The notes under the pieces: model-generated
Databases searched by the model: none
What the model was told of the DNA's origin: nothing
What the model saw: only the letters and a program-made list of their open reading frames with translations
Position numbers and translations under genes: made by a program
NCBI RefSeq assembly: GCF_024138395.1
Contig: NZ_JAMYDU010000002.1
Coordinates: 124,001-188,000 of the forward strand
DNA length: 64,000 nucleotides
Origin: Pseudomonas mandelii
Lineage (GTDB): Bacteria > Pseudomonadota > Gammaproteobacteria > Pseudomonadales > Pseudomonadaceae
Direction of reading: 5' to 3'
Part shown: positions 51,487 through 60,653 of the stretch, in pieces
Layout: the number at the start of each line of letters is the position of its first letter
How positions within the stretch are numbered: position 1 is the stretch's first letter

Positions 51487-52397
51487 GTGAAAAGCATATG
51501 GGCGCAGGCAGCACGGTAATTCTGGATGGCGGCATGGGTCGTGAGCTGCAACGCCGAGGGGCGCCGTTCAGGCAGCCTGAATGGTCCGCGCTGGCTTTGA
51601 GCGAAGCGCCGCAAGCGGTGGAGGCGGTGCACGCGGCTTATATCGAAAGCGGTGCCAACGTGATCACCAGCAACAGTTACGCGGTGGTGCCGTTCCATAT
51701 TGGCGAAGAGCGTTTTGCCGCTGAGGGTCAGGCGCTCGCGGCGTTGGCCGGTGAACTGGCCCGGCGTGCGGTCGATGCGTCGGGCAAACCGGTGCGCGTG
51801 GCCGGTTCATTGCCGCCGTTGTTTGGCTCCTACCGTCCGGACCTGTTCGACGCTGCGCGGGTGACTGACCTGCTGACGCCTCTGGTCAATGGTCTGGCGC
51901 CTCATGTCGATCTGTGGCTGGCGGAAACCCAGAGCTCGATCGTCGAGGCACGGGCGATCCACGCCGGTCTGCCGAAGGACGGCAAGCCGTTCTGGCTGTC
52001 GTTTACCTTGAAGGATGAAGACACTGACGAAGTGCCTCGTCTGCGTTCCGGTGAACCCGTGGCTGAGGCTGCCGCGATGGCGGCTGAGTTGGGCGTCGAG
52101 ACCTTGCTGTTCAACTGCAGCCAGCCAGAAGTGATCGGCGCTGCGATCGATGCGGCGCGGGAAACCTTCGAGCGCTTGGGGGTGAAGATCCACATCGGCG
52201 CGTACGCCAATGCCTTCCCGCCGCAGCCGAAAGAGGCTACGGCCAATGATGGGCTGGACCCGTTGCGCGACGATCTCGACCCTCCGGGTTATCTGCAATG
52301 GGCGGCCGATTGGCAGAAACGCGGGGCCAGCCATTTGGGCGGCTGCTGCGGGATCGGGCCGGAGCATATTGCGGTGTTGGCCCAGAAGTTAGCGTGA
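51483..52397 (+). CDS. Homocysteine S-methyltransferase family protein
   Basis: 304 residues from ATG 51483; an ATG at 51498 is also possible and would leave the palindrome in the leader. The zinc ligands of the family are visible: Cys in LLFNCSQPE (~215) and the Cys pair in HLGGCCGIGPEH (~290). The N-terminus has ILDGGMGRELQRRG. It methylates homocysteine to methionine with S-methylmethionine or another donor, in the cytoplasm. It diverges from an amino-acid ABC transporter, which may supply the donor or substrate. Methionine biosynthesis or salvage role is likely; the donor is unknown. Confidence 0.85.
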   Translation: MSEKHMGAGSTVILDGGMGRELQRRGAPFRQPEWSALALSEAPQAVEAVHAAYIESGANVITSNSYAVVPFHIGEERFAAEGQALAALAGELARRAVDASGKPVRVAGSLPPLFGSYRPDLFDAARVTDLLTPLVNGLAPHVDLWLAETQSSIVEARAIHAGLPKDGKPFWLSFTLKDEDTDEVPRLRSGEPVAEAAAMAAELGVETLLFNCSQPEVIGAAIDAARETFERLGVKIHIGAYANAFPPQPKEATANDGLDPLRDDLDPPGYLQWAADWQKRGASHLGGCCGIGPEHIAVLAQKLA

Positions 52398-52403
52398 TGC
52401 CAT

Positions 52404-52501
52404 TCGCGGGCAAGCCTCGCTCCTACAGGTTTTCGGTTGACCATAATATGGTGATCGACGCAAAACCCTTGTAGGAGCGAGGCTTGCCCGCGAAGGCGTC
52501 C
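52404..52501. repeat. REP-type inverted pair
   Basis: Two inverted copies of the GCGAGGCTTGCCCGCGAA core lie between the convergent methyltransferase and GNAT genes. Confidence 0.85.
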
Positions 52502-52517
52502 TCCCTGTCGCCGAAGA

Positions 52518-53189
52518 TTACCCGCGGCACTCAACCAGAGTTTTCACCTGCCCCGATTCCGTCTGGTTCTCATCGGACAACCACCGCTCGAACCCCGCGC
52601 CGATTGCCGGCCATTCCGAATCCAAAATCGAATACCACGCCGTGTCACGGTTCTGCCCTTTGACCACCATGTGCTGGCGGAAAACCCCTTCAAAACTGAA
52701 CCCCAACCGCTCGGCCGCGTACTTGGAGCGGGCATTGCCGTTGTTGCACTTCCACTCCAGACGCCGATAACCCAACGCAAAGGATTCCCTGGCCAGCAGG
52801 TAAACCGCCTCGGTACTTTTCGGCGAACGCTGCATCGGGGCGCCGAAGGTCACATGGCCGATCTCGATGCGGCCCTGAGAAGGCACAATCGACATCAGGC
52901 TGAGGATACCCTGCACGTCGCCACTGGCGCGGTCGATCACCGTGAAGAAATACGGGTCGCTGTTGGCCGCATGGTTATTCAGCCAATCGTTGAACGCACT
53001 GCGCTCCGGGAAAGGACCATAAGGCAAATAGTCCCAGAGTTTCGGATCCGAGCCCGGGCCTTCGAGGGCTTTCCACAAGCCGTCGGCGTGACGGGCCGGG
53101 TCAAGTTTTTCCAGGCGGATGAAACGCCCTTCGATCAGTTGAACCGAGGGCGGCGGAACACCTTTCCAGTCCGCGAGTGAAGTCGACAT
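52518..53189 (-). CDS. GNAT acetyltransferase (RimJ/RimL-like)
   Basis: 223 residues with the RimJ/RimL pattern: GRFIRLEKLDPARHA near the start, GILSLMSIVPSQGRIEIGHV, then the acetyl-CoA binding region with Q/RxxGxG replaced by the family's MQRSPKSTEAVYLL, and EWKCNNGNARSKYAAERLGF near 165-185. It would acetylate an N-terminus or small amine in the cytoplasm. It probably forms a unit with the next GNAT and the PaiB-like gene, all on the minus strand with 11-19 bp gaps. Confidence 0.85.
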   Translation of the reverse strand: MSTSLADWKGVPPPSVQLIEGRFIRLEKLDPARHADGLWKALEGPGSDPKLWDYLPYGPFPERSAFNDWLNNHAANSDPYFFTVIDRASGDVQGILSLMSIVPSQGRIEIGHVTFGAPMQRSPKSTEAVYLLARESFALGYRRLEWKCNNGNARSKYAAERLGFSFEGVFRQHMVVKGQNRDTAWYSILDSEWPAIGAGFERWLSDENQTESGQVKTLVECRG

Positions 53190-53206
53190 GCTGCTCTCCT
53201 TGAACC

Positions 53207-53653
53207 TTAAAGGGCTTTGCGAAACTGGATGAAACCGGGGCGCTCGGCGATGCGCTCATAGAGCTGGATCGCGGTGGCGTTGGTTTCGTGGGTCAGCCAA
53301 TGGACCTTGCAGCACCCATCGGCCTTGGCCGTGGTGTAGACGAATTCAATCAGTTGCCGCCCGACACCGGTGCCGCGGGTTTCTGGCGTCACCAGCAAGT
53401 CTTGCAGGTAACAGGAGTTTTCGATGCTCCAGTTCGAGCGGTGGTAGATGAAATGCACCATGCCCACCGCTTTACCATCGGCCCAGGCTAGCGCCCCATG
53501 GGTCGGTTCGCTCGGATCGAGCAGGCGCTGCCAGGTGCTCTGGGTGACTGCGTCGGGCAATTCGGTGTTGTAGAAGCGCAAGTAGGCTTGCCACAGCGGC
53601 AGCCAGGCAGCGTGATCGTCGGCGGTGACCTGGCGGATGTCGATCTGACTCAT
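53207..53653 (-). CDS. GNAT family N-acetyltransferase
   Basis: 148 residues. Acetyl-CoA binding motif A is LQDLLVTPETRGTGVGRQLIE (RGTGVG, ~92-97), and motif B is HETNATAIQLYER. The N-terminus (IDIRQVTADDHAAWLPLW) is typical of spermidine/amine-type GNATs. Substrate unknown. It lies 10 bp after the PaiB-like gene and 17 bp before the next GNAT in one minus-strand set. Confidence 0.86.
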   Translation of the reverse strand: MSQIDIRQVTADDHAAWLPLWQAYLRFYNTELPDAVTQSTWQRLLDPSEPTHGALAWADGKAVGMVHFIYHRSNWSIENSCYLQDLLVTPETRGTGVGRQLIEFVYTTAKADGCCKVHWLTHETNATAIQLYERIAERPGFIQFRKAL

Positions 53654-53663
53654 GTGGGTTCCT

Positions 53664-54287
53664 TTAACGCATCAATTTGGCGAGGGCCTGGTCGTGCACA
53701 TCCGGGCTGGCGGCCAGCCCCTCGCGCACACCGGCGATGTCTGCGGCATTGCGGTTCTGGCTGAGCTTGCGTTTGCCCTCCAGACGCTGGATCGGCAAGG
53801 CAAAACCGACGATGGCCTTGAGCATGCCATCAATGTAGTCGGTGGGAGCGTCATCGACTTTCCATGGGTTGGAGCGCCCCGACTCATGACGATCAGTCAG
53901 AGCGCTGACCAGAGTGCGCAGGCGATCGGCGTCGGTGAACACCTCGGCCATGCCATAGGCGTGCACGGCGACGTAGTTCCAGGTCGGCACGACTTTGCCG
54001 TGCTCGGCTTTGCTCGGGTAAAACCCCGGGCTGACGTAGGCATCGGCACCCGCAAAAATCATCAGCGCCTCGGCACCGTTCAGCAATTCTCGCCATTGTG
54101 GATTGGCCCGGGCGAGGTGGCCGTAGAGGGTGCCATTCGGGCCTTGGTCAACATTCAGTAGCAGCGGCAGATGACTGGCTTGCAGGCCCTGTTCACCGTG
54201 GGTGACCAAAACGGCAAGACGCGTGTCGCGTATCTGCTGATGCAGTTCGTTCAATTCATCGATGGCGAAGTTGCTGGTCGTGTACAT
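53664..54287 (-). CDS. PaiB-type FMN-binding protein
   Basis: 207 residues from ATG 54287; an upstream in-frame codon would read into the intergenic region of the divergent MocR gene. Family marks: ASHLPLLLNVDQGPNGTLYGHLARANPQW and VVPTWNYVAVHAYG, the FMN-binding split-barrel fold. B. subtilis PaiB is described as a negative regulator of sporulation and protease genes, but many homologues look like FMN enzymes. With two GNATs downstream it may belong to polyamine or pyridoxine chemistry regulated by the divergent MocR protein. The function is not established. Confidence 0.82.
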   Translation of the reverse strand: MYTTSNFAIDELNELHQQIRDTRLAVLVTHGEQGLQASHLPLLLNVDQGPNGTLYGHLARANPQWRELLNGAEALMIFAGADAYVSPGFYPSKAEHGKVVPTWNYVAVHAYGMAEVFTDADRLRTLVSALTDRHESGRSNPWKVDDAPTDYIDGMLKAIVGFALPIQRLEGKRKLSQNRNAADIAGVREGLAASPDVHDQALAKLMR

Positions 54288-54327
54288 GGAAATATTCCTT
54301 GGCGAATGCCTGCATCCTAGGCAGGCT

Positions 54328-54360
54328 ATTGGTCTGTTGTAAGAGCCATTAATGACCAAT
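54328..54360. promoter_or_regulatory. Candidate MocR operator between paiB-like and mocR genes
   Basis: ATTGGTC (54328) and GACCAAT (54354) form 7-bp inverted arms. A direct partial copy, ATAGGTCCATT, lies at 54364-54374. MocR proteins bind direct or inverted repeats of this kind in divergent promoters. Confidence 0.4.
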
Positions 54361-54377
54361 CTCATAGGTCCATTACC

Positions 54378-55931
54378 ATGTCGAATACACCGCTTCCCTC
54401 GTCGTTCAATCCGGCGGGTATCGAACTCGACCGCCGTCAGGGCCTGAGTCGTCAGCTCTATCAAGCGCTGCGGGTGCGAGTGCTCGACGGACGATTGGCC
54501 AGCGGCACACGACTGCCGGCCAGTCGCGATCTGGCGACGGCGTTATCGATTTCCCGCAATAGCGTGGTCCGTGCCTACGATCAGCTCTACGCCGAAGGCT
54601 TCATCGAGGGGCGTGTTGGCGACGGGACTTATGTCGCGCAATTGCCTCAAGCCGCGGTGTCGGTGAAAAAATTATCCACAAAAGTATCCACAGGGTTTTC
54701 AACAGGGTTACCCACAGCCTTATCCACAAATTGGCTGGATTTACCTGTGGTTTCAACCAGTAAAGTTATCCACAGCGGTGCTTTGGGCCGGGTTGAAAAG
54801 AACCATTTGTCCTTGCCTCCCAGTGGTCCGCCTCGGGCATTTCGTGTCGGCGTTCCCGCTTTTGATCTATTTCCTTTCGAAGTCTGGGCCAAGCTGAACG
54901 CGGCTTTCTGGCGTAAGCCGGATTTACAGCAACTGTGTTACGGCGACCCTGCGGGTGATGCACGATTGCGAGGGCTGATTGCTGCGTACTTGCGCAGTTC
55001 GAGGGGCATGCAGTGCTCGGCTGAGCAAATAGTGATCACCAGTGGCGCGCAACAGGGGATTAGCCTTTGTGCACAGTTGCTGGTGGAGCCTGGCGATGGG
55101 GTGGGCATTGAAAATCCGGGGTATCGAGCGGCAGGGCATGCGTTCGCTGTCGCCGGCGCGCGATTGCACGGGATAGCGGTGGACAGCGAGGGCATTGATT
55201 GCACCGAATTGGCGGGGCACAGCGATTGTCGATTGGCTTATGTCACGCCGTCGCATCAGTACCCGACAGGGGTGGTCATGAGTCTGGCGCGACGTCTTGA
55301 ATTGTTGGCTTGGGCCGAACGCACCCAAGGCTGGATCGTCGAGGACGACTACGATGGCGAATACCGTTACAGCGGCGCGCCGCTGGCACCATTGGCTGCA
55401 CTCGATCGGCAGGGACGGGTGCTGTATGTCGGCACCTTCGGCAAGGTCGCATTCCCGGCATTAAGACTGGGTTATCTGGTGTTGCCGCCCGGATTGGTTG
55501 AGGCGTTCTCCCAGCGTCGTGCGGTGGACGTGCGGCACTCGGAGGTCAGCACGCAAGCGGTAATGGCTGAGTTCATGGCGGCCGGGCACTTCCAGCGACA
55601 CATCCGGCGTATGCGCCGTGCTGCGTTGAGTCGGCGTAACGTCTTGCTCAATGGCTGGCCTGGGGATATCCCGGGCGTCGGCAAGCTGCCCAGTGTGGCG
55701 GCCGGTTTGCACCTGACGGTACGTGTCGACAGCGTGGCCCGTGAGCGCGAATTGATCGAACAAGCCGCCAGCGTCGGGGTGGAGATCAATGGTTTGAGCA
55801 GTTATTGGCTGCCGGACACAACGCTCCCCGAGGACCAGCGAGCGGGGCTGGTCCTGGGGTTCGCCGCAGTGCCGGAGACGGCTATCGAATCGGCACTGGC
55901 GAGGCTCAAAGAGATTTGGCGCGCAGTGTAA
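54378..55931 (+). CDS. MocR/GntR-type PLP-dependent transcriptional regulator
   Basis: 517 residues. N-terminal GntR winged helix ([47 protein letters not shown], ~25-70), a long linker (~85-150), and an aminotransferase-like domain with PLP-Lys in [17 protein letters not shown]. MocR proteins use PLP and an amine or vitamer to control the divergent gene, here the PaiB-like/GNAT unit. The linker is unusual: residues about 99-120 are a serine-threonine repeat ([19 protein letters not shown]) encoded by five tandem 12-bp units. Each unit starts with a DnaA-box-like 9-mer. Confidence 0.87.
   Translation: MSNTPLPSSFNPAGIELDRRQGLSRQLYQALRVRVLDGRLASGTRLPASRDLATALSISRNSVVRAYDQLYAEGFIEGRVGDGTYVAQLPQAAVSVKKLSTKVSTGFSTGLPTALSTNWLDLPVVSTSKVIHSGALGRVEKNHLSLPPSGPPRAFRVGVPAFDLFPFEVWAKLNAAFWRKPDLQQLCYGDPAGDARLRGLIAAYLRSSRGMQCSAEQIVITSGAQQGISLCAQLLVEPGDGVGIENPGYRAAGHAFAVAGARLHGIAVDSEGIDCTELAGHSDCRLAYVTPSHQYPTGVVMSLARRLELLAWAERTQGWIVEDDYDGEYRYSGAPLAPLAALDRQGRVLYVGTFGKVAFPALRLGYLVLPPGLVEAFSQRRAVDVRHSEVSTQAVMAEFMAAGHFQRHIRRMRRAALSRRNVLLNGWPGDIPGVGKLPSVAAGLHLTVRVDSVARERELIEQAASVGVEINGLSSYWLPDTTLPEDQRAGLVLGFAAVPETAIESALARLKEIWRAV
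54672..54774. repeat. 12-bp tandem repeat array with DnaA-box-like 9-mers
   Basis: Five consecutive 12-bp units run from 54672 to 54731. Their first nine bases are TTATCCACA, GTATCCACA, TTTTCAACA, TTACCCACA and TTATCCACA. A further perfect TTATCCACA lies at 54766-54774. Three copies equal the DnaA-box consensus, and two more differ by one base. The array sits in the linker of the MocR gene. Confidence 0.85.
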
Positions 55932-57046
55932 GCGGCGCCGCCCGGATCAGTGCCGGACTTGATCTTGGTCCAGGCGCGGGTCCGTGCCCGTTCGGCATCG
56001 CGAGGCAACGGTTGCAGGGTGTAGAGCGTGCTCATCGCCGCTTCGGTCGGGTACAGGTTCGGGTTGTTGCGAATCGCCGGGTCGACCATTTCCGTGGCGT
56101 CCTTGTTCGGGTTCGGGTAGCCGACGAAATCGCTGACCGGTGCGATGACTTGGGGTTGCAGCAAGTAGTTGATGAAGGTGTAGGCGTCTTCCGGGTTTTT
56201 CGCGCCTTTCGGAATGGCGAGCATGTCGAACCAGATCGGCGCGCCTTCTTTGGGCAGGCGCATGTCGACGATCACGCCATTCTTGGCTTCCTTGGCGCGG
56301 TTGGCGGCCTGGGAGAAGCTGCCGGAATAGCCGACCGCCACGCAGATGTCACCGTTGGCAATGTCGGCCATGTACTTGGAAGAATGGAAGTAGGTGATGT
56401 ACGGACGAATCTTCATCAGCAGCGCTTCAGCCTTGGCGTAGTCCGCCGGCTTCTGGCTGTTAGGGTCCAGGCCCAGGTGTTGCAGGGCCAGCGGCAGGAT
56501 CTCTGACGGCGAGTCGAGCAGCGCCACGCCGCATTGTTTGAGCTTGCTGATGTTCTCTTCCTTGAAGATCAGGTCCCAGCTGTCCACCGGTGCGTTGTCG
56601 CCCAAAGCCGCCTTGACCTTGTCCGGGTTGAAGCCGATCAGAATGGTCCCGTACATGTACGGCACGGCGAATTTGTTGCCCGGGTCGTTGGCTTCGATCA
56701 ACTTCATCAGCTTCGGATCGAGGTGGTTCCAGTTCGGCAGTTTGCTGCGGTCCAGTGGCTGGAACACCCCGGCTTCGATCTGCTTGGCGAGGAACACGTT
56801 GGACGGCACCACCACGTCGTAACCGGAGTTGCCGGTCAGCAACTTGGCCTCCAGTGCTTCGTTGGTGTCGAAGATGTCGTAGACCAGTTTGGTCTGGGTG
56901 TTCTGGGTCTTGAAATCTTCCAGCGCTTTGGGGGTGATGTAGTCGAACCAGTTGTACACCCGCAATGTGCGCTCTTCAGCGTGCACGGCGCCACTGACTA
57001 TCATGGCGCACAGGGTTGGAACGATCAGACGCTTGAGTCGGTTCAT
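55802..57046 (-). CDS. Polyamine ABC transporter binding protein (PotF-like) with an abnormal C-terminal tail
   Basis: 414 residues from ATG 57046. A signal peptide ([17 protein letters not shown]) is followed by [43 protein letters not shown] and [12 protein letters not shown] of spermidine/putrescine binding proteins. The family normally ends soon after the sequence [11 protein letters not shown]. Here the frame goes on for 48 residues ([11 protein letters not shown]...), antisense to the last 130 bases of the MocR gene. A one-base change at the ACTGAT codons would restore a TGA stop after SGT. It is convergent with the MocR gene and followed on its strand by the acetylpolyamine amidohydrolase gene upstream. 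An incorrectly read end or a frameshift are both possible. Confidence 0.85.
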   Translation of the reverse strand: MNRLKRLIVPTLCAMIVSGAVHAEERTLRVYNWFDYITPKALEDFKTQNTQTKLVYDIFDTNEALEAKLLTGNSGYDVVVPSNVFLAKQIEAGVFQPLDRSKLPNWNHLDPKLMKLIEANDPGNKFAVPYMYGTILIGFNPDKVKAALGDNAPVDSWDLIFKEENISKLKQCGVALLDSPSEILPLALQHLGLDPNSQKPADYAKAEALLMKIRPYITYFHSSKYMADIANGDICVAVGYSGSFSQAANRAKEAKNGVIVDMRLPKEGAPIWFDMLAIPKGAKNPEDAYTFINYLLQPQVIAPVSDFVGYPNPNKDATEMVDPAIRNNPNLYPTEAAMSTLYTLQPLPRDAERARTRAWTKIKSGTDPGGAAYTARQISLSLASADSIAVSGTAANPRTSPARWSSGSVVSGSQ

Positions 57047-57059
57047 TTGTTCTAATTCC

Positions 57060-58091
57060 TCATTGGGCGCTTTCAAAACCTTCGAGAACGTTCACGGCAT
57101 TGATGCCGATTTCCTCTACCGCGTAACCGCCTTCCATCACGAACAGTGTCGGCTTGCCGAGGCCCGCGATGCGCGCGCCCATCGCCAGGTAATCCGGGCT
57201 GTCGAGTTTGAACTGGGAGATCGGGTCGTCCTTGAACGTATCGACGCCCAAGGACACGACGACGATGTCGGCGCCGTACTTTTCGATTTCTTTGCAGGCC
57301 TGCTCCAGCGCCGCGCTCCAACGGTCCCAGCCTGAACCGGCGGGCAAAGGGTAGTTGAAGTTGAACCCTTCGCCCGGGCCTTCACCGTGTTCGTCTTCGT
57401 AGCCGAGGAAGAACGGAAACTCGGCTTCCGGATGGCCATGGATCGAGGTGAACAGCACGTCGCTGCGCTCGTAGAAAATTGATTGGGTGCCGTTGCCGTG
57501 GTGGTAATCGACGTCGAGGATCGCGACCTTTTTGTGGCCTTGATCGAGGAATGCCTGAGCGGCGATGGCGGCGTTGTTGAGGTAGCAATAACCGCCCATC
57601 AAATCGCTGGCGGCATGGTGTCCCGGTGGACGGCACAAGGCGAAGGCGCTGCGGGCACCGCGCTGAATCACCGCTTGTGCCGTGAGGGCAACTTGCGCCG
57701 CGCTATATGCCGCTTGCCAAGTGCCGGCGGTAATGGGTGCGCCGCCGTCGAAGCTGTAATAGCCGAGCTGGCCGTGCAGGCTGGTGGGCATGATCCGGCG
57801 CAAGGTGCGGGCCGGCCAGGTGTAGGGCAGCAAGTCGCCGTCGGTGCCGAATTCGGTCCAGCGCGCCCAGGCCCCTTTGAAGAAGTCGAGGTAGTCGCGG
57901 CTGTGGATGCGCTCGATCGGTCCGAGACCAAAATCCTGCGGCGCCTCGACCGGGCCCAGGCGACGGTACTGTACGCGTGCCAACACATGGTCGGCCCGCG
58001 AGGGCATTTCGAAGCAGGGCATCAATTGCCCGTCCATCAATTCACAGCGTCCGTGATGCAAGTGGTGATCGTCCGAGTAGATCGTCAGCAT
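57060..58091 (-). CDS. Acetylpolyamine amidohydrolase (class II histone deacetylase family)
   Basis: 343 residues from ATG 58091 (GGAGA at good spacing). The zinc-site pattern of the histone-deacetylase superfamily is present: [37 protein letters not shown] and [12 protein letters not shown] (Asp, His, Asp), with GGYAVEEIG at the end. It removes acetyl groups from acetylputrescine or similar, in the cytoplasm. It lies just upstream of a PotF-like gene (14 bp), a pairing also seen in P. aeruginosa; together they take up and deacetylate polyamines. The substrate among acetylpolyamines is not resolved. Confidence 0.9.
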   Translation of the reverse strand: MLTIYSDDHHLHHGRCELMDGQLMPCFEMPSRADHVLARVQYRRLGPVEAPQDFGLGPIERIHSRDYLDFFKGAWARWTEFGTDGDLLPYTWPARTLRRIMPTSLHGQLGYYSFDGGAPITAGTWQAAYSAAQVALTAQAVIQRGARSAFALCRPPGHHAASDLMGGYCYLNNAAIAAQAFLDQGHKKVAILDVDYHHGNGTQSIFYERSDVLFTSIHGHPEAEFPFFLGYEDEHGEGPGEGFNFNYPLPAGSGWDRWSAALEQACKEIEKYGADIVVVSLGVDTFKDDPISQFKLDSPDYLAMGARIAGLGKPTLFVMEGGYAVEEIGINAVNVLEGFESAQ

Positions 58092-58252
58092 TTCTTGTTC
58101 TCCGCAGGCTGATTCGGTTGCACACAGTCTTGCGGCGGGCAGCGTTTGGGAGAACGGCAGGAAAGGCCAAAAGGGGATCGATATGGCCAAAAGATTTGAC
58201 CGAAATTCGCCCCTTATTGGCACGCCGACGCCCTCGAATGACGCACCTGACC

Positions 58253-58328
58253 CTGTAGGAGCGAGGCTTGCCCGCGAAGGCGTCTTCAAATACGCCAAAA
58301 GCTTCGCGGGCAAGCCTCGCTCCTACAA
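58253..58328. repeat. REP-type inverted pair
   Basis: Two inverted copies of the GCGAGGCTTGCCCGCGAA core lie between the AraC-type gene and the deacetylase start, in a 248-bp gap where nothing else is evident. Confidence 0.85.
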
Positions 58329-58339
58329 GGGTTGGGTTG

Positions 58340-59332
58340 TCAGGGGCGGAACTGACTCGGCGCCACACCACTCCAGCGCACAAACGCATGACGGAAACTG
58401 GCGGTCTCGCTGAACCCCAACGTCTCGGCAATCCGATAGATCGGCAGTTGATCTTCGCAGAGCATTCGCTTGGCCTGCTCGAAGCGCAGCTCATCCAGCA
58501 ATTCCTGATAGCTGCACCCCAGATCCTTCAGGTGCCGACGCAAGGTGCGTGCCGAACAATTCATCTGTTCGGCCAAACCATCCAGGCCCGGCGCCGCGTT
58601 GAGCTGCGCAGCGAGTAGTTGGCGGATACGCCCGAGCCAGGCCTGGCGCCCGGTGAACTCGGTGTTTTGCTTGCGACAACGTTCGGCCATGGCTTGGTGG
58701 GTGATGGCGTCGGCCAGAGGCAGGGGTTGTTCGAGCCAGCGTTTGTCGAAAGCAAAGGCATTGGACACAGCATCGAACTGCAAGGGGCAGTCGAAACGTT
58801 CGGCGTAGCGCGCCTGATAGTCCGGCGCCGGATGTTCGAAGCGGGCGCCGAGTAGAGGCAGGGGGTGGCCGAGGAGGTCTTCGCAGGTGACTTTCATCGA
58901 GACCAGGCAAAACTCGACATTGAACGGTGCCAGCGCCGGATTTTCCCGATAGTCGCCGGCGGTAAGCCAGATGCGCTCGTTCTCTTCTTCCAGGCTCAAT
59001 TCGAACAGTGTTCCCAATAGCGCCGGATAGTGCAGCGCCAACCGCAAGGCGTCACCTAAAGTGGCGCTGGTGAGTAAGGCGTACCCGAGCATGCCGTAGG
59101 AAGAAACGTGCATCCGCCGGCCCAGTTCCAGGCCGATATCGCGACGTAACGCGACGGCGTTGGCGCAAACCAGCATCTCCTGATTGGTGGTGATGCGCGT
59201 ATCCGCCCGGCTCAGATCCGCCGCGCTGATGCCGCTGCCAGTCAGTAACGCCTCGCTGGACAGGCCTTCGGCCTTGAAAGTGTTGAGCACCAGGGAGACA
59301 GCGTTGAGGGTGGTGAGATGGGAGTGGAGCAT
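58340..59332 (-). CDS. AraC-family transcriptional regulator (OruR/ArgR-like)
   Basis: 330 residues from ATG 59332, the first Met that aligns with the start of the sensing domain; longer in-frame readings lead into REP sequence. A large N-terminal domain of the Arabinose_bd type (~15-200, with YGMLGYALLTSATLGDALRLALHY) is followed by AraC helix-turn-helices (NCSARTLRRHLKDLGCSYQELLDELRFEQA and IAETLGFSETASFRHAFVRWSG). Such regulators in Pseudomonas control ornithine, arginine or other amino-acid catabolism genes. It precedes the asparaginase gene in the same direction but is separated by a REP pair, so a regulatory link is only suggested. Confidence 0.87.
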   Translation of the reverse strand: MLHSHLTTLNAVSLVLNTFKAEGLSSEALLTGSGISAADLSRADTRITTNQEMLVCANAVALRRDIGLELGRRMHVSSYGMLGYALLTSATLGDALRLALHYPALLGTLFELSLEEENERIWLTAGDYRENPALAPFNVEFCLVSMKVTCEDLLGHPLPLLGARFEHPAPDYQARYAERFDCPLQFDAVSNAFAFDKRWLEQPLPLADAITHQAMAERCRKQNTEFTGRQAWLGRIRQLLAAQLNAAPGLDGLAEQMNCSARTLRRHLKDLGCSYQELLDELRFEQAKRMLCEDQLPIYRIAETLGFSETASFRHAFVRWSGVAPSQFRP

Positions 59333-59392
59333 GGGGGCTTCCGGCGTTGGGCATGCCGGAAAGGGAGCAAGTTGTATGCCGGTTGAGACAAC

Positions 59393-59468
59393 CTGTAGGA
59401 GCGAGGCTTGCCCGCGAAGCTTTTGGCGCACTTGAGGCCGTCTTCGCGGGCAAGCCTCGCTCCTACAG
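59393..59468. repeat. REP-type inverted pair
   Basis: Two inverted copies of the GCGAGGCTTGCCCGCGAA core lie between the asparaginase stop and the AraC gene start. Confidence 0.85.
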
Positions 59469-59482
59469 GGTGATGTGTTGTG

Positions 59483-60487
59483 TCAGATAAGTTCGCCGCA
59501 CAGGTCGAGTTCAATCAGCCGTCGAACTTCAGCCGTCTCAAGCCCTGCACCCAGCAGCCCATGCAACTTGCCGAATGCCGCCTCGCGAGTCATGCCGCCA
59601 CCGGACAACACACCGGCGTCACGCAAGCGGCTACCCGCCTCGTACACATCGAGTTGCACGCCACCTTCATGACATTGCGTAACCGCGACCACCACCACAC
59701 CTTTGTCCCGCGCCCGTTCCAAGCTGGCGAGAAACTCGGGGTTGTCGCTTGGCCCGGTACCGCTGCCATAACATTCCAGCGCCAGCCCCTGAATACCGCT
59801 GTTGAGCAGGCCATCCAGCTGATCAGCACCGATGCCCGGGAATAGCGGCAGCACCGCGACCTTCGCCAGGTGTTTAGGCTCGTTGTAGTTCAGCTGCGCC
59901 GGCACGGCAGTCGCCTTCACGCCGCCGCCCTGACGCTCCAGCCGCTTGAACGGATGACGGCCGAAGCTGCGAACCTTGGCGCAACGGGTCGGGTCGAGCA
60001 GTTCGCCGTGGAAGTACAGATGAACGCCCGGCGCCAGGCCTTGGCCAAGGGCAACCAATGCACCGCTGAGGTTTTCCCAGGCATCGCTGTCGGTCACGCC
60101 GGCCGGCAACATGGAGCCGGTGAACACAACGCGGGCATGCAGGCCGAGTAACTGAAAGCTCATGGCTGCGGCGCTGTAGGCCAGGGTGTCGGTGCCATGC
60201 AGGATCAACACGCTGTCGCAGCCCTGGACATCAACGGCGTCGACCACCGCTTCGCGCAATTGCTGCCAGTAGGCGGGCGTCATGTTGGCGCTGTCGATCA
60301 GCGGCGACATCTCGCGAAAGCGCCACTGCGGCACCACCAGTTCAGGCTGGCTGTGCAGATACTCGCGCATCCGCGCTTCGAAACCGGACGCCGGCGCCAG
60401 GCCGTGGGCGCTGGCTTGCATGCCAATGGTGCCACCGGTGTAGAGCACCATGACGTGCTGGGCGGCTGGGTAACTATTGGGGATCAT
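59483..60487 (-). CDS. Asparaginase
   Basis: 334 residues. The first catalytic threonine is in LYTGGTIGM (~15-23) and the second in ILHGTDTLAYSAA (~95-105), followed by a Lys/Ser-containing GSMLPAG region. No signal peptide, so it is a cytoplasmic type I-like (AnsA) enzyme that hydrolyses asparagine to aspartate and ammonia. It lies between an AraC regulator and the alanine symporter, and aspartate ammonia-lyase is encoded just beyond: asparagine to aspartate to fumarate is a coherent catabolic path. Confidence 0.9.
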   Translation of the reverse strand: MIPNSYPAAQHVMVLYTGGTIGMQASAHGLAPASGFEARMREYLHSQPELVVPQWRFREMSPLIDSANMTPAYWQQLREAVVDAVDVQGCDSVLILHGTDTLAYSAAAMSFQLLGLHARVVFTGSMLPAGVTDSDAWENLSGALVALGQGLAPGVHLYFHGELLDPTRCAKVRSFGRHPFKRLERQGGGVKATAVPAQLNYNEPKHLAKVAVLPLFPGIGADQLDGLLNSGIQGLALECYGSGTGPSDNPEFLASLERARDKGVVVVAVTQCHEGGVQLDVYEAGSRLRDAGVLSGGGMTREAAFGKLHGLLGAGLETAEVRRLIELDLCGELI

Positions 60488-60511
60488 CTGGAGGTCTCCA
60501 CAAGAGATGAC

Positions 60512-60603
60512 ATGTGGGAGCGAGCCTGCTCGCGAAAGCGGTCAATCATTCAACATTGATGTTGGCTGATACACCGCTTTCGCGAGCAGGCTCGCTCCCA
60601 CAG
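60512..60603. repeat. REP-type inverted pair (GCGAGCCTGCTCGCGAA variant)
   Basis: Inverted GCGAGCCTGCTCGCGAAAG copies around a spacer containing CAACATTGATGTTG. A sequence variant of the REP family, between the symporter stop and the asparaginase start. Confidence 0.82.
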
Positions 60604-60653
60604 GTGATTCACTTTAACTGACGGGCGCAGGGGATGCGCCCGTCTTTTACCGG

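Noticed and set aside
54672..54774. A chromosomal or plasmid origin
   Set aside because: No AT-rich unwinding region and no dnaA, dnaN or rep gene nearby, and the array is within an intact gene. It can at most be a titration site.
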